Assembly (NCBI GenBank): GCA_023426245.1
Contig: JAFABB010000024.1
Coordinates: 124,001-188,000, forward strand
Direction of reading: 5' to 3'
Origin: Bacillota bacterium
GTDB lineage: Bacteria; Bacillota; UBA4882; UBA8346
DNA length: 64,000 bases
The notes under the pieces were generated by a model. That model saw only the letters and a list, made by a program, of their open reading frames with translations. It was not told the origin of the DNA and searched no databases. Of this stretch, positions 9,543 through 18,386 are shown in pieces. Within the stretch, counting starts at the first letter, position 1. Every line of letters starts with the position of its first letter. A program made the translations under genes and the position numbers.

Positions 9543-11357
9543 TTAACCATCGAATTCAACCGCTGGAATTCTGATCAATACCCTTGTCCCCCACCCTAAT
9601 TTGCTTTCGATGCTTATTCCATATCGATCCCCAAATAACAGCTTTATTCTGTTGTTTATATTGACTAGGCCTATGCTGGTTGACATATAGGTTTCTTCAC
9701 GCATATCCTGATTGCAATTTATTAATTTGCCGTTTATAGATTCCAATTTATCCGGTTCGATGCCGCTGCCGCTGTCAAATATTGAAAAACATACATCGGA
9801 GTTTTCATCAACATATCCCTTGATGGTTACTTCTCCTCCATGTTGATTATTCTCAAGTCCATGATATACAGCGTTTTCAACAATTGGCTGCAACACCATT
9901 TTGGGAGACTTCATCCCCATAAGGCATTCATCGATATCGATTTTTGATGAATATTTCCCACCATATCGGATGGTGATAATGTTTAGGTATGCTTTTATAC
10001 ATTCAGCCTCTTCGCGTATAAAAACAAGGTCCGCCGGTTTGACGCTGTATCGGAATATCATTGACATGCTGGTGGATATTTGGGCAATTTCCTTGATTCC
10101 ATGCGCCAGTCCGATACTGCTGATGCAGTTGAGAGTATTGTATAGAAAATGAGGGTTTATCTGACTCTGGAGAGCCGAATATTCGGCTCGCTTTTTTTCA
10201 AGCTCCAATGCATACATTCTGGTTTGATTCTCCAATATATTCCCGGTCATTTCCTCAATTCTATCTATCATATCGTTAATTTCCTCGGCTAAAATTCCCA
10301 CTTCGTTTGTGGAGTGGAGTTTCAATCTGAAATTAAGCCTTCTTTCACCTATCTCTTTCATATCTTTTACCAGTAAGGTAATGGGTTGGGTGATGTTCTT
10401 AAAAAACATCAAACCCAATCCGAACAATATGGCAATCATAAATATTACCGATAAAACACCTACCCTCTCGATTCCATTCATATCTGTAATCAGCTCATTT
10501 ACCGGAATTACACTGATAATCTTCCAGCCATCCGCCTCTTCCAGATTTTTTTGCTGTATAATAAACTTCCTGCCTTTATATGAAACTTCTTTAACCCTGT
10601 CGGAGTTGCTGATGTTTTTTAAAGGTATGGCATCAAAGATCATCCCCTGATTTTTGTTATCATTGGATGCAATGATCCGGTTTTCATTGTCGAGGATAGC
10701 CAAGGTCGAATTAGGTGTGAGTTCCGAATTCTTAATCAGCTCCTGAATATTTGCGGTATTGATCATGATGGTACACATACCCATTTTTTCCGCAAAGTTT
10801 TCGCCGCCCATAATTTCAATAATCGGCGCCAAATAGAAGAAGAACTTCTTCCCGGTGGTCGGATCCTTCATAACACCGGTAAACAGGGGTTTTCTGAATT
10901 TCTTGGATGTAGCGTTATACTTTTTAATTAATCCGGAATACTCTTTTGAGTTATAAATATTGCCTTCTGTGGTCGTTAGGTTGTCTACCGACCTGCCGCT
11001 GTTATCTTGAATTTGGATACTATAAATAATCGAGTTGAAAGTTTTTACATACTCCATCAAATCCAGAATAAAAGGACCTAAAACAATATCCCGCTGGTAA
11101 TTGTCGTCAGTAATGACGAATTTCTGCATGCTCCTATCCAATGTGATTAAACTGGTGTTTGTCTTGATGTCTTTTAAAACCGAATCTATTTTCACAAAGG
11201 TCTGATCGATGATTTTTTGTTCGTACTTACTTGCTCTGTCTTTCGTCAGGTTATAGAAACTCAGCCAATAGAAGGCTTGTATCAAAATCAAAAGAAATGC
11301 TGATACCGTTATAAAGAGAATGATCTGATGTTTAAGTTTTAATCTGCCGAGTCGCAA
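9543..11357 (-). CDS. Sensor histidine kinase, YesM family
   Basis: Membrane sensor of a two-component pair that typically reports extracellular oligosaccharides. Architecture of the 604 residues: TM1 about 10-32, extracellular Cache-like sensor 33-297, TM2 about 298-320, HAMP 320-375, His_kinase domain with phospho-acceptor His403 in INPHFLYN, and HATPase to about 595 (VENAVYHGLENN, GIGLVNINNR-like). The start is TTG with GGGGGGA upstream; an ATG eight bases earlier is out of frame and closes within 11 codons. It follows yesN with a 15-base gap, so the two are co-transcribed. Context with the LplB/YtcP transporter and the hemicellulases makes a xylan- or arabinan-derived ligand likely. Confidence 0.9.
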   Translation of the reverse strand: MRLGRLKLKHQIILFITVSAFLLILIQAFYWLSFYNLTKDRASKYEQKIIDQTFVKIDSVLKDIKTNTSLITLDRSMQKFVITDDNYQRDIVLGPFILDLMEYVKTFNSIIYSIQIQDNSGRSVDNLTTTEGNIYNSKEYSGLIKKYNATSKKFRKPLFTGVMKDPTTGKKFFFYLAPIIEIMGGENFAEKMGMCTIMINTANIQELIKNSELTPNSTLAILDNENRIIASNDNKNQGMIFDAIPLKNISNSDRVKEVSYKGRKFIIQQKNLEEADGWKIISVIPVNELITDMNGIERVGVLSVIFMIAILFGLGLMFFKNITQPITLLVKDMKEIGERRLNFRLKLHSTNEVGILAEEINDMIDRIEEMTGNILENQTRMYALELEKKRAEYSALQSQINPHFLYNTLNCISSIGLAHGIKEIAQISTSMSMIFRYSVKPADLVFIREEAECIKAYLNIITIRYGGKYSSKIDIDECLMGMKSPKMVLQPIVENAVYHGLENNQHGGEVTIKGYVDENSDVCFSIFDSGSGIEPDKLESINGKLINCNQDMREETYMSTSIGLVNINNRIKLLFGDRYGISIESKLGWGTRVLIRIPAVEFDG

Positions 11358-11372
11358 ATTTCATCCCCCCGT

Positions 11373-12818
11373 TTATTCCTTTCTATACTTTGCAGGTGTT
11401 ATTCCGCATTGTTTTTTAAACACTTTGTTAAAGTAGAAATAGTCAACATAACCTACTTTTAATGCAATCTCTTCGATCGACAAAGTAGTATTTTTAATTA
11501 ACTGGCAGGCCTTATTGATTCTGACACTTAGCACATATTCGGAGAAAGTCTTGCCCAATATCTTTTTAAATAACTTGCAACAGTAAAACTGATTTAAATA
11601 AAACCTGGCAGACAAATCTTTTAAATAGAGTTCCTGATCATAGTGTTCATCAATGTATTTTACCAGTTGTTCAAAACAATGAATGATTTCCTTCTCATTC
11701 ATCGAAACGTCATACTGTTGCTCCAGCGTCATGAATACTTCCAACAAAAATGAGCAAAGCGATTCAAAATCCGCGAACCGATGGCTTAATTCGGAATAAT
11801 TCAAATACTCCAAGCCGCTGCAGCAGTCTTCCTCTATATAATTGTTAATGATTGGACTGATAATCTGGTTCCATAAGTACACGACTTCGGTCATTCCCAA
11901 CTGGTTTACAATAAATTCCTTTTTTAGATTTTCAAGCATACCATAAATTTCTTCATAATTCCTTGTCTCTACGGCATTTTGCAATGCCTTGACAAGCGGT
12001 TTCACAGCTTTAGTGTTATCTTCGTAATAAAATAGGCCCTCTCTTCCGGTCACGAAGGTTTTTAAAGCTGCCATATCAGCCTCTTTGATTAGTTTCTCAG
12101 GGTTTTTAAGAGAATTTTCTTTTCTGCTACTACCGATGCTCAAGATTCCATATTTCAAAAATTCCTTGAACATGTCGGCCCGGAAAACGATTTCCTCATC
12201 AGAATTAACGATATAGAGCATCTTTCCGGACCCAACTTTAACCCCAAGAAATTTTTCCCCATTTGTAAATTCGGATATCAATTCAGGTTTGATAATGCTG
12301 TCATTTTCAATTTTTGTGTACATGATGACCGCATACCAGAATTTTCCGGGAGATTTAAATATGATCGAACGATAACGAGCCAGTTCTTGCTGATCATTGC
12401 TGATAAGGGCTTCTAAAATAGAATTGTCGATGATCCTATTTTTCTTATGAACATGCTGATACACTTTATCAAGCAGTTCATCCGTTTTTTCGATATCAAT
12501 GGGTTTCAAACAGTAGTCAAGGGCGCCGAATTTCAATGCTTCCTGGGCATATGAAAACTCAGCGAAACCGCTTATGATCACAAATTCAGTGTCTATACCG
12601 GCTTCTCTTGCCATACGGGTAAGATCGATACCATTGTATTTAGGCATCCGGATATCTGTAAAAACAACATCGGGCCGGTTATTACGTATGTAATCACAGG
12701 CCTCTTCCGAATTGGTGAACTCCGCCACGATTTCAAATCCATGTAAATTCCAATGGAAAGCATTCCTGGTTCCAATAAGCCCCCATGGTTCATCATCTAC
12801 AATAATAACACTGTACAT
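11373..12818 (-). CDS. Response regulator with AraC-type DNA-binding domain, YesN family
   Basis: Partner of the adjacent YesM kinase; the phosphorylated form would activate the transporter and glycosidase genes. The 481-residue protein has an N-terminal receiver (IVDDEPWGL, phospho-acceptor Asp55 in VFTDIRMPKYNG, KP at the end of the domain), a long central region typical of YesN proteins, and a C-terminal pair of helix-turn-helix motifs (CKLFKKILGKTFSEYV, VGYVDYFYFNKVFKKQCGIT). The start ATG has an AGGAGGG site. Its upstream region contains a striking 16-bp alternating CG-rich palindrome and a GTAGAT/ATCTAC inverted repeat that could be regulatory. Confidence 0.9.
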   Translation of the reverse strand: MYSVIIVDDEPWGLIGTRNAFHWNLHGFEIVAEFTNSEEACDYIRNNRPDVVFTDIRMPKYNGIDLTRMAREAGIDTEFVIISGFAEFSYAQEALKFGALDYCLKPIDIEKTDELLDKVYQHVHKKNRIIDNSILEALISNDQQELARYRSIIFKSPGKFWYAVIMYTKIENDSIIKPELISEFTNGEKFLGVKVGSGKMLYIVNSDEEIVFRADMFKEFLKYGILSIGSSRKENSLKNPEKLIKEADMAALKTFVTGREGLFYYEDNTKAVKPLVKALQNAVETRNYEEIYGMLENLKKEFIVNQLGMTEVVYLWNQIISPIINNYIEEDCCSGLEYLNYSELSHRFADFESLCSFLLEVFMTLEQQYDVSMNEKEIIHCFEQLVKYIDEHYDQELYLKDLSARFYLNQFYCCKLFKKILGKTFSEYVLSVRINKACQLIKNTTLSIEEIALKVGYVDYFYFNKVFKKQCGITPAKYRKE

Positions 12819-12873
12819 GGAAACCCTCCTAAAAATCCAATGAACAGACTAATAAAACGTTCTCTAAATAACT

Positions 12874-12889
12874 CGCGTGCGCGCACGCG
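12874..12889. repeat. 16-bp perfect CG-rich palindrome
   Basis: The sequence CGCGTGCGCGCACGCG is its own reverse complement and alternates pyrimidine and purine throughout, the pattern that favours left-handed DNA. It sits about 55 bases upstream of yesN in otherwise AT-rich DNA. A role as operator or structural switch is inference. Confidence 0.6.
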
Positions 12890-13102
12890 TACTCAATGAT
12901 TGTGAATGTTTTACCTAAGTAGATCGTATCTACCCCATTTCTGGTTGCTGTATTTACGATACGCTCTACTCATTTACCATACAGCAAATCCAAGGAAATA
13001 AAAAATAGCCATTCAACCCTAAAATTACAATAACACCGGCTGCGATCCCGGTCAATAGAATAGAGCCTGATGAATGAGGGCTAAAAAAAACTCAACTTGG
13101 CA

Positions 13103-13139
13103 AAGGGCTGGTAAGAATGCAATCATCTTACCAGCCCTT
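13103..13139 (-). terminator. Strong stem-loop after the solute-binding protein gene
   Basis: A perfect 14-bp stem (13103-13116 with 13126-13139, 9-base loop) begins about 32 bases after the binding-protein stop. On the minus strand the stem is not followed directly by a T run; eight T come about 12 bases later. It may terminate, or protect the 3' end so that the binding protein is made in excess. Confidence 0.6.
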
Positions 13140-13171
13140 GATGTACAATTTTTGTATTATCGTGTTACGGA

Positions 13172-14719
13172 TTACTTTTTATGTGCATGCATAGCATCAT
13201 ATATTTTAATATTTTCATCCACTATCGCTTGACCACCGGCCGCCATAAACTCCTCCACCAAACTATCATATAGCTTATCAAATTCTGCAGGCTTACAGTA
13301 TATGAGCCTAGTCATCATATCATTGGTTTTGTCACCTAGAACTTTCCCATATTTACCGTTGGCCACATTGGGAGTATCATAGAAATAGGGTTGATAGCCA
13401 TCTTTCATGAATACTTTTAAGGCTTTTTCTACCAAACTTTCATAGCCCGAATACGTTGATGCTACCGCTTTCATGTTCTTGACAGGATCTCCAAGTTCAG
13501 TACCGTTTACAATGGGTGTATAGTCAAGATTGTGTGTACTGGGCATCATTTTGTCGCCCGTCTGAGGAATAGGCTGCGGTAGTCCGTTAACAATCTTGTG
13601 GTTTACTCCTTCTACTCCATTTTGCAAATAGAATATCACCTTTGGATCTGACATCCAGTTAAGATACTTGATCGCTAGAAGAGCGTTTTTACTGCTCTTT
13701 GGTATTATACAATATATTCCATTTGCGGCATATACTTTCTTCTTATACTTACCTTCATAATTCTTAAATGTATCAATCGGAACAAATACAGCCTTCCGAT
13801 CTTTCTGTGCCAAATTTTGAGCAATTCCAATGGATGGTCTCCATGCATAGTCCCAATTTAAGCAGAAGAAGCCGACTTTACCATTTGAAGCATCCGCATC
13901 AAGCTGTTTTCCTGTTTTATCAAGGGCAAAATCCGGACTGATTAATTTTTCATGATAACACTTGTTGAGAAATCTTACCGCCTCTTTATTTCCAGGCTTT
14001 AGCCAACCTGCATAGGTCACTTGATTGGTAACAAAATCTTTATCCGATTCCTTCTGCCAAAAAGACTCAAACAAGTTGCCATAATTCTCTGACCAACCTT
14101 GTCCTCCCATTCCCCAAGGAATAACCGTACTTACACCACCCGGATTTTTATCTCTGAATGCAACCAAAGTGTTATATAATTCTTTTGTAGTGGTAGGCGC
14201 CTTCATCCCAAGCTTATCCAGCCAATCTTGTCTTATGAATACTCCGGTATCCGCCAAAACTGTCCTTTTAGCCGGAATTGCCATTTGTTTTCCGTTATAC
14301 TTACCCCAAACCAGGACGTCTTTACCCAGATATTTTGTAAGGTTTCTGCCATACTTTGAAAGCAAGTCATCCACCTGGTATACGCCGTCGTTTTTTACAT
14401 ATTTTGTTATCGTGGGTAAATCATAGGTGAAGCATATGTCCGGAGCTTCACCGGCTGCCATAAGTATATTTAATTTGTCAATCTCCTGTGACCTGAACAC
14501 CGGAACGAACTCTACAGTGACATTGTTCTTTTTGCCGAAGGTATCATTGATATACCTTGTCCAGGCGTTGTTGTTCAAGTCAGGCTGTCCCTGCACGCCC
14601 CGGTCAAACACTTCAACCCTCAACGTAACATGCGTTGCAGGCGCACTATAGCCCACCGCACTGATAGCCAGCGTCAATCCCAACAACAGTCCTAGTGCTT
14701 TTTTAACACTGTTTTTCAT
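13172..14719 (-). CDS. Extracellular solute-binding protein, LplA-type family 1
   Basis: Captures an oligosaccharide and delivers it to the two permeases encoded just upstream. The 515-residue protein begins with a basic n-region and a hydrophobic stretch (LGLLLGLTLAISAVGYSA) and continues with typical binding-protein segments (LNILMAAGEAPDICFTYD, VWGKYNGKQMAIPAKR). The ATG at 14719 has GGGAG nine bases upstream and places the signal sequence at the N-terminus. There is no cysteine in the first 50 residues, so it is not a classical lipoprotein, unusual for a Gram-positive transporter. No ATPase gene is present; this transporter class commonly shares an MsmX-type ATPase encoded elsewhere. Confidence 0.88.
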   Translation of the reverse strand: MKNSVKKALGLLLGLTLAISAVGYSAPATHVTLRVEVFDRGVQGQPDLNNNAWTRYINDTFGKKNNVTVEFVPVFRSQEIDKLNILMAAGEAPDICFTYDLPTITKYVKNDGVYQVDDLLSKYGRNLTKYLGKDVLVWGKYNGKQMAIPAKRTVLADTGVFIRQDWLDKLGMKAPTTTKELYNTLVAFRDKNPGGVSTVIPWGMGGQGWSENYGNLFESFWQKESDKDFVTNQVTYAGWLKPGNKEAVRFLNKCYHEKLISPDFALDKTGKQLDADASNGKVGFFCLNWDYAWRPSIGIAQNLAQKDRKAVFVPIDTFKNYEGKYKKKVYAANGIYCIIPKSSKNALLAIKYLNWMSDPKVIFYLQNGVEGVNHKIVNGLPQPIPQTGDKMMPSTHNLDYTPIVNGTELGDPVKNMKAVASTYSGYESLVEKALKVFMKDGYQPYFYDTPNVANGKYGKVLGDKTNDMMTRLIYCKPAEFDKLYDSLVEEFMAAGGQAIVDENIKIYDAMHAHKK

Positions 14720-14789
14720 CCGACCCACTCCCTTTAATGATTCTATTTGTTTTTCTATCAATCCTAAAGAATACTGATTCTTTAACTAT

Positions 14790-15662
14790 CTATCCTTTTA
14801 TTGCACCGGTCATAACACCTTTGACAAAATATTTCTGAAGCCAGGGGTAAACAAAAAGTATCGGAAGCGTAGCAAACATAATACTGGCGGCTTTGAGCGA
14901 CTCAGGAGCTATAAAGTTACCCATGCTCCCTTCAGCCTGCTGCACATCCAACTGCTGATTGACATTAATCATTTGAAAAAGCTTGAGCTGTATTGGGAAA
15001 AGCTCCTTCTTGGTGATATAGAAAAGTGCGTCATTAAAACCGTTCCATCTAACGACAGCGTAGAAAAGGCTCAAGGTCGCAACGGACGGTAATGACAGTG
15101 GAAGAATTATCCGTACCAGGATTCCAATGTCACTGCATCCTTCCAGTGAGGCAGCTTCCTCCAGGCCTTCCGGAAGAGATGAAAAGAATGATTTCAGAAT
15201 AATCATATTATATACGCTCATGGCTCCGGGTAAAATCAGTGCCCACATGTTGTTTAGCAGGTGCAGATTTTTCACCAGCATGTAATCAGGTATCAAACCT
15301 CCGCTAAAGTACATGGTAATCACCATGACAACCAAAATAACTTTTCTTCCTTTTAACCTTGTCTTGGTAAGCGGGTATGCCGCACAAATGGTCAAGAACA
15401 TACAAACAGCGGTATCCAGGAAAGTAAGAAATATTGTATAAAACATCGTATAAATCATACTCATATCATGAAAAATAGTAGAATAGGTTTCAATTGTAAA
15501 ACCTACAGGTAACAGACCGACCTTTTGTGAAATAATTGCACTGTTGGAACTAAGAGAAAGAGCAATTATATAGATAAACGGAATCAGACAAGCAACTGAA
15601 ACTAAGGCTATAAACAATACGATGATATAATCCGCCGCCTGGTTTTTAAGTCTGCCAGCCAA
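14790..15662 (-). CDS. ABC sugar transporter permease, YtcP/AraQ type
   Basis: Inner membrane permease of the oligosaccharide importer. It has six predicted membrane segments and the EAA-loop region LEEAASLEGCSDIGILVRIILPLSLP, which contacts the ATPase, shown here as EEAASLEGCSDI. The family ends with KGVMTGAIKG as seen. The start is uncertain: TTG 15662 lies eight bases after a GAGGAGAG site and just beyond the lplB-like stop, while GTG 15671 and TTG 15683 are upstream alternatives that place the ribosome site inside or against the start. It is co-transcribed with the permease gene before it and the binding protein gene after it. Confidence 0.88.
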   Translation of the reverse strand: MAGRLKNQAADYIIVLFIALVSVACLIPFIYIIALSLSSNSAIISQKVGLLPVGFTIETYSTIFHDMSMIYTMFYTIFLTFLDTAVCMFLTICAAYPLTKTRLKGRKVILVVMVITMYFSGGLIPDYMLVKNLHLLNNMWALILPGAMSVYNMIILKSFFSSLPEGLEEAASLEGCSDIGILVRIILPLSLPSVATLSLFYAVVRWNGFNDALFYITKKELFPIQLKLFQMINVNQQLDVQQAEGSMGNFIAPESLKAASIMFATLPILFVYPWLQKYFVKGVMTGAIKG

Positions 15663-15676
15663 TGCATTCACTCTCC

Positions 15677-16624
15677 TCACCAAATTCCTTGATCCCCGAT
15701 TTTTTTCGTTAAAAAATTTGCAATCAGCAGGAAAGCCAATCCGACAACCGACTGAAACAATCCAACCGCAGTAGCCTGTGAAAAATCATTGGATCCAAGT
15801 CCCACCCTATATACATAGGTACTGATTACATCACAGCAATCCCTGACAAGGGGATTGCCGATTACATAGGGCCTGTCGAATCCTATGGATACCATCCTTC
15901 CAAGCTGCAGAATAAGTAAAATCGATATCATCGGCCGGATACCCGGTAAAGTAATATGCCATATTTTACGCAGCCGCCCCGCCCCATCCACAGCGGACGC
16001 TTCATACAGCTCTTTATCTATCGAAGTCATTGCAGCCAGAAACAATATGGTTCCCCAACCTGCACTTTGCCACACACCGATACATACATACGTCACCAGC
16101 CAATGAAATTTTTCGGACAGGAATGCAACCCGGCCGATTCCTATATTGGACAAAAAATTATTGACCATTCCTGTGGAGGAGAGGAGCAGATAAGCCATAC
16201 CCCCTATAATAACCCAGGATAGAAAGTGCGGCAAATAAAGAATAGTCTGCGTTACTTTCTTGAACTTTTCGTTCCTGAGCTCATTGAGTAATATGGCAAG
16301 TATTATCGGAGCCGGAAAACCGGCAATCAGATCCAGAAAGTTCAACACCAGAGTGTTCTTTAAAGCCCGGTAAAAATCATTTTGGTGGAATATAAATTTA
16401 AAAACATCAAGCCCCACCCAATGGCTGCCGCTAATCCCCTTGAATATGTCATAATCCTGAAAGGCCATCAGAATTCCATACAGTGGAGCGTATTTGAAAA
16501 TTAATATATAGGCCATCGGCAGCAATAGCAAGAGATAAAGGAATTTATCCCTTTTAAGGTGAAACCAAAAACCTTTTTTATCAAAAGCGTTGCTTTTATT
16601 TTCCGTAAAAGCAGCGTTCACCAT
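15677..16624 (-). CDS. ABC sugar transporter permease, LplB type
   Basis: Second permease of the importer and first gene of the transporter operon. It has six membrane segments (LYLLLLLPMAYILIFKYAPL first) and the EAA-like loop ELYEASAVDGAGRLRKIWHI. The ATG at 16624 is preceded by AAGGGGGGA; a longer frame back to 16675 would start at about the predicted transcription start of the promoter at 16678-16706, so the shorter form is preferred. With the binding protein, YesMN and glycosidases it forms a complete sense-import-degrade module. Confidence 0.88.
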   Translation of the reverse strand: MVNAAFTENKSNAFDKKGFWFHLKRDKFLYLLLLLPMAYILIFKYAPLYGILMAFQDYDIFKGISGSHWVGLDVFKFIFHQNDFYRALKNTLVLNFLDLIAGFPAPIILAILLNELRNEKFKKVTQTILYLPHFLSWVIIGGMAYLLLSSTGMVNNFLSNIGIGRVAFLSEKFHWLVTYVCIGVWQSAGWGTILFLAAMTSIDKELYEASAVDGAGRLRKIWHITLPGIRPMISILLILQLGRMVSIGFDRPYVIGNPLVRDCCDVISTYVYRVGLGSNDFSQATAVGLFQSVVGLAFLLIANFLTKKIGDQGIW

Positions 16625-16677
16625 ACCCAGTCCCCCCTTAGCGATTCCAGACAGTGAGCGTTTATTGTTCTGCAATT

Positions 16678-16706
16678 ATTATAAGTTGGTAACCGTGAAG
16701 TTACAA
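16678..16706 (-). promoter_or_regulatory. Sigma-A-type promoter of the transporter operon
   Basis: On minus, TTGTAA (16706-16701), a 17-base spacer and a perfect TATAAT (16683-16678) lie about 55 bases before the chosen lplB-type start. This is the best promoter candidate of the hemicellulose module. Confidence 0.7.
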
Positions 16707-17014
16707 ATTGATTATAGACAATCGGCTTTTAAAAAAGTATGTATTTTATTGAAAAAATTTTTGTATTTTATTGAACATGCTTCACCTTTATATCTCGTTT
16801 TTAACTTCCGTAACCGCTTGTTCTGTCTGCTTATCCGTAACTCATTTTGTAAAGGACATACGTGTATAATTAATCCGCCCATCCGTTTGCTTTTTTGATC
16901 TTTGGTACTTGTTTTACTAATTTTGCAACCGTCCCTTTCTAATTCTAAAGGAAAAAGCACGACCTTTATACAAAGTCGTGTTTTCATTCAAATATCAATG
17001 TTTTTGATTAAATT
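16707..17014. other. Gene-free spacer with terminator
   Basis: No supported gene. It contains the upstream part of the transporter promoter region and the stem-loop at 16956-16985; short minus-strand reading frames here lack ribosome sites. Confidence 0.5.
16956..16985. terminator. Bidirectional stem-loop terminator
   Basis: CACGAC (16958-16963) pairs with GTCGTG (16975-16980), extended by CTTT/AAAG, with four T on the plus side and five T on the minus side. Confidence 0.6.
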
Positions 17015-17034
17015 TGATAGTCTTAACGAGATTC
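17015..17034 (-). repeat. tRNA-Glu 3'-end-like sequence (att-like copy 2)
   Basis: Matches 18 of 20 bases of the tRNA-Glu 3' end (TGATAGTCTTAACGAGATTC read on plus). It marks the border between the hemicellulose module and the AT-rich island and again has a terminator close downstream on minus. Confidence 0.5.
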
Positions 17035-17044
17035 GTCGGCTTCG

Positions 17045-17419
17045 TTGAAGCCGCAATGGTATCCATCTCTGAATCAAATCAATTACAATGATATGCAAAT
17101 ATTAATTAGCAAAATAGAAAGTTACCAAAACGTGTCAGACATTTTTGTGAATGATTTAAATAATTTTCAAATTAAATTACAAAATGAATTCTTATCCAGT
17201 TTATTTAATTATAAAATAAAAGAACCAACGAGCTGAAAAATCATTAATTGATATATTTGCAGCTGCTGCAGATAAAGCGACAATTATACAAATATTGTTA
17301 TCGTAGCTGGTTATGCTGGACTACTTACTATTTGGGGATATACTCAGAATTTTTTGCACCGGCAGTTGCTAGATTCGTACGAGAAGGACTGGGAATGGCG
17401 ATGGAGCGAAACCGAGTAA
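17045..17419 (+). pseudogene. Decayed copy of a small membrane protein family
   Basis: The frame starting at 17045 stops after 63 codons, but downstream frames continue with AEKSLIDIFAAAADKA and NYTNIVIVAGYAGLLTIWG. The latter closely matches QNYTNIIIRLGYAGFFGIW of the protein at 23696 and the equivalent part of the one at 21944. At least two frameshifts and loss of the C-terminal half make this a dead paralogue. Function of the family is unknown. Confidence 0.6.
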
Positions 17420-17431
17420 TCGAGTTTACAA

Positions 17432-17460
17432 AAATCCGGTAGAGTTTCTATCGGGTTTTT
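17432..17460. terminator. Stem-loop between convergent genes
   Basis: AATCCGGTAGA pairs with TCTATCGGGTT (one wobble), followed by a T run on plus. It overlaps the stop of the minus-strand DUF551 gene. Confidence 0.5.
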
Positions 17461-17626
17461 ATTTAGGTGGTTCAGGAAGCGGCATCCAGTGAGTTATTGA
17501 ATTTGGTTTATACCATTTATCATTCCACGTAAAAATATCGATTCCAGGATTTTTCCCATTATCAAAATAGACTAAAACCGTCTCATAATTATTTGGGGTT
17601 CTTTCATCAATACTTATCCATTTCAT
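17459..17626 (-). CDS. DUF551 small protein (copy 1)
   Basis: A 55-residue protein with the DUF551 hallmarks: N-terminal MKWISIDERTPNNYETVLVY and C-terminal ITHWMPLPEPPK. The domain is common in phages and prophages; its function is unknown. The ATG at 17626 has AAGGAG eight to nine bases upstream; an in-frame upstream ATG lacks a site. A second copy lies at 21269 next to the Cys-rich gene; here the Cys-rich relative (17932) is divergent. Confidence 0.75.
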   Translation of the reverse strand: MKWISIDERTPNNYETVLVYFDNGKNPGIDIFTWNDKWYKPNSITHWMPLPEPPK

Positions 17627-17731
17627 TATTAAATTCTCCTTATTTTGCATGGTCCCTTCACTAATTTTTTGTGATTAAGAATACCTGCTATTCCAGTATA
17701 TCAAGGATGTAGCATAAAAAAAGGCCTGATT

Positions 17732-17776
17732 AACTAGGACGAAAAATAAACTAATAATAAATTAGTCCTAGTTTTA
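17732..17776. repeat. Inverted repeat, terminator-like
   Basis: AACTAGGAC (17732-17740) and GTCCTAGTT (17765-17773) form a 9-bp stem with a 24-base AT-rich loop and TTTT after it on plus. Confidence 0.35.
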
Positions 17777-17931
17777 TGGGCTTAACGGATCTAGCCTAAC
17801 CGGACGTTGGCGATAGAGTGAGACGGAGTAATAAAAAGCCAGGTCGAAAGATCTAGTTTTTTTATATTTCAAAGTTAAAGGACTTTTTAAAATTTAACAG
17901 AATTATATGTAAAATGTATTAGGAGATTGAA

Positions 17932-18087
17932 ATGAAGCATATAAAAGTTGATTGCTGCAAACCTTGCCCATATTTTGGAGATTTACTTAAGAATATCTGC
18001 CGGCATCCAAAAGCCGGTAACAAGCCTCTACATGATATAAATATAATTCATGAGGATTATCCGTTGGAAAATTTGAAGGAAAATTAA
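17932..18087 (+). CDS. Small Cys-rich protein (copy 1), phage-type
   Basis: 51 residues: MKHIKVDCCKPCPYF, then ICRHPKAGN. The CCKxC and CxHP pattern is shared with the 54-residue protein at 21108, so the cysteines and histidine are probably zinc ligands. An AGGAGAT site precedes the ATG. Function unknown; similar small proteins occur in Firmicute prophages. Confidence 0.6.
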   Translation: MKHIKVDCCKPCPYFGDLLKNICRHPKAGNKPLHDINIIHEDYPLENLKEN

Positions 18088-18170
18088 ATTGAAAATCATG
18101 TTTTCTCATCACATTTTATTCTATTCATTCAACCGGCTATTACTTAAATCCCCTGAAGCTCAATAGAAAT

Positions 18171-18203
18171 GGGACTGTCTATATTTACTTTTAAGACAGC
18201 CCC
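18171..18203. mobile_element. Back-to-back IS-end relic
   Basis: GGGACTGTCT (18171-18180) and AGACAGCCCC (18194-18203) form an imperfect palindrome; read from the right it starts GGGGCTGTCTTAAAAG, like the ends of the MITE at 2888. Only the ends remain. Confidence 0.35.
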
Positions 18204-18248
18204 AATTGACGAGGTGAGCATACCCATATAAATTTTGATTTATACTAA

Positions 18249-18386
18249 TTAGATGCAGCCTCCGAAACAACCACCGCAACCAATAACTAACAGCACGAAG
18301 ATCAAGAACATAAGCCAGCCATTACATCCGCAACCACAGAAGCCGTCAGCTAAGCCCTGTACTAGACCTTTTAAACCGTCTGCCAT
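18249..18386 (-). CDS. 45-residue Gly/Cys-rich membrane peptide (copy 1)
   Basis: Sequence MADGLKGLVQGLADGFCGCG, then NGWLMFLIFVLLVIGCGGCF. One membrane segment is flanked by glycine- and cysteine-rich ends, reminiscent of small sporulation (YjcZ-type) peptides, but no named family is certain. AGAGGTTATAGTA precedes the ATG. A 45-residue paralogue at 22481 shares most residues and its whole upstream region, so the unit was duplicated. Confidence 0.65.
   Translation of the reverse strand: MADGLKGLVQGLADGFCGCGCNGWLMFLIFVLLVIGCGGCFGGCI

Larger units (their letters stand above)
12819..13171. other. Intergenic region between binding protein and yesN
   Basis: No gene is supported here. It holds a Z-DNA-prone palindrome (12874-12889), the inverted repeat GTAGAT-CGT-ATCTAC (12919-12933), a related half site GATACGCTCTAC near 12968-12979, and a 14-bp perfect stem at 13103-13139. 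A short hydrophobic reading frame on minus (about 12972-13073) has no ribosome site and opens just after a stop; I do not call it. Confidence 0.5.

Noticed and set aside
12972..13073. Hydrophobic minus frame with SGSILLTGIAAGVIVILGLN
   Set aside because: It opens directly after a stop, has no start with ribosome site and lies between the terminator stem and the yesN upstream region; at most a gene remnant.
16712..16987. 91-codon minus frame upstream of the transporter operon
   Set aside because: No ribosome site, Lys/Arg/Cys-biased composition, and it covers the operon promoter and a terminator.
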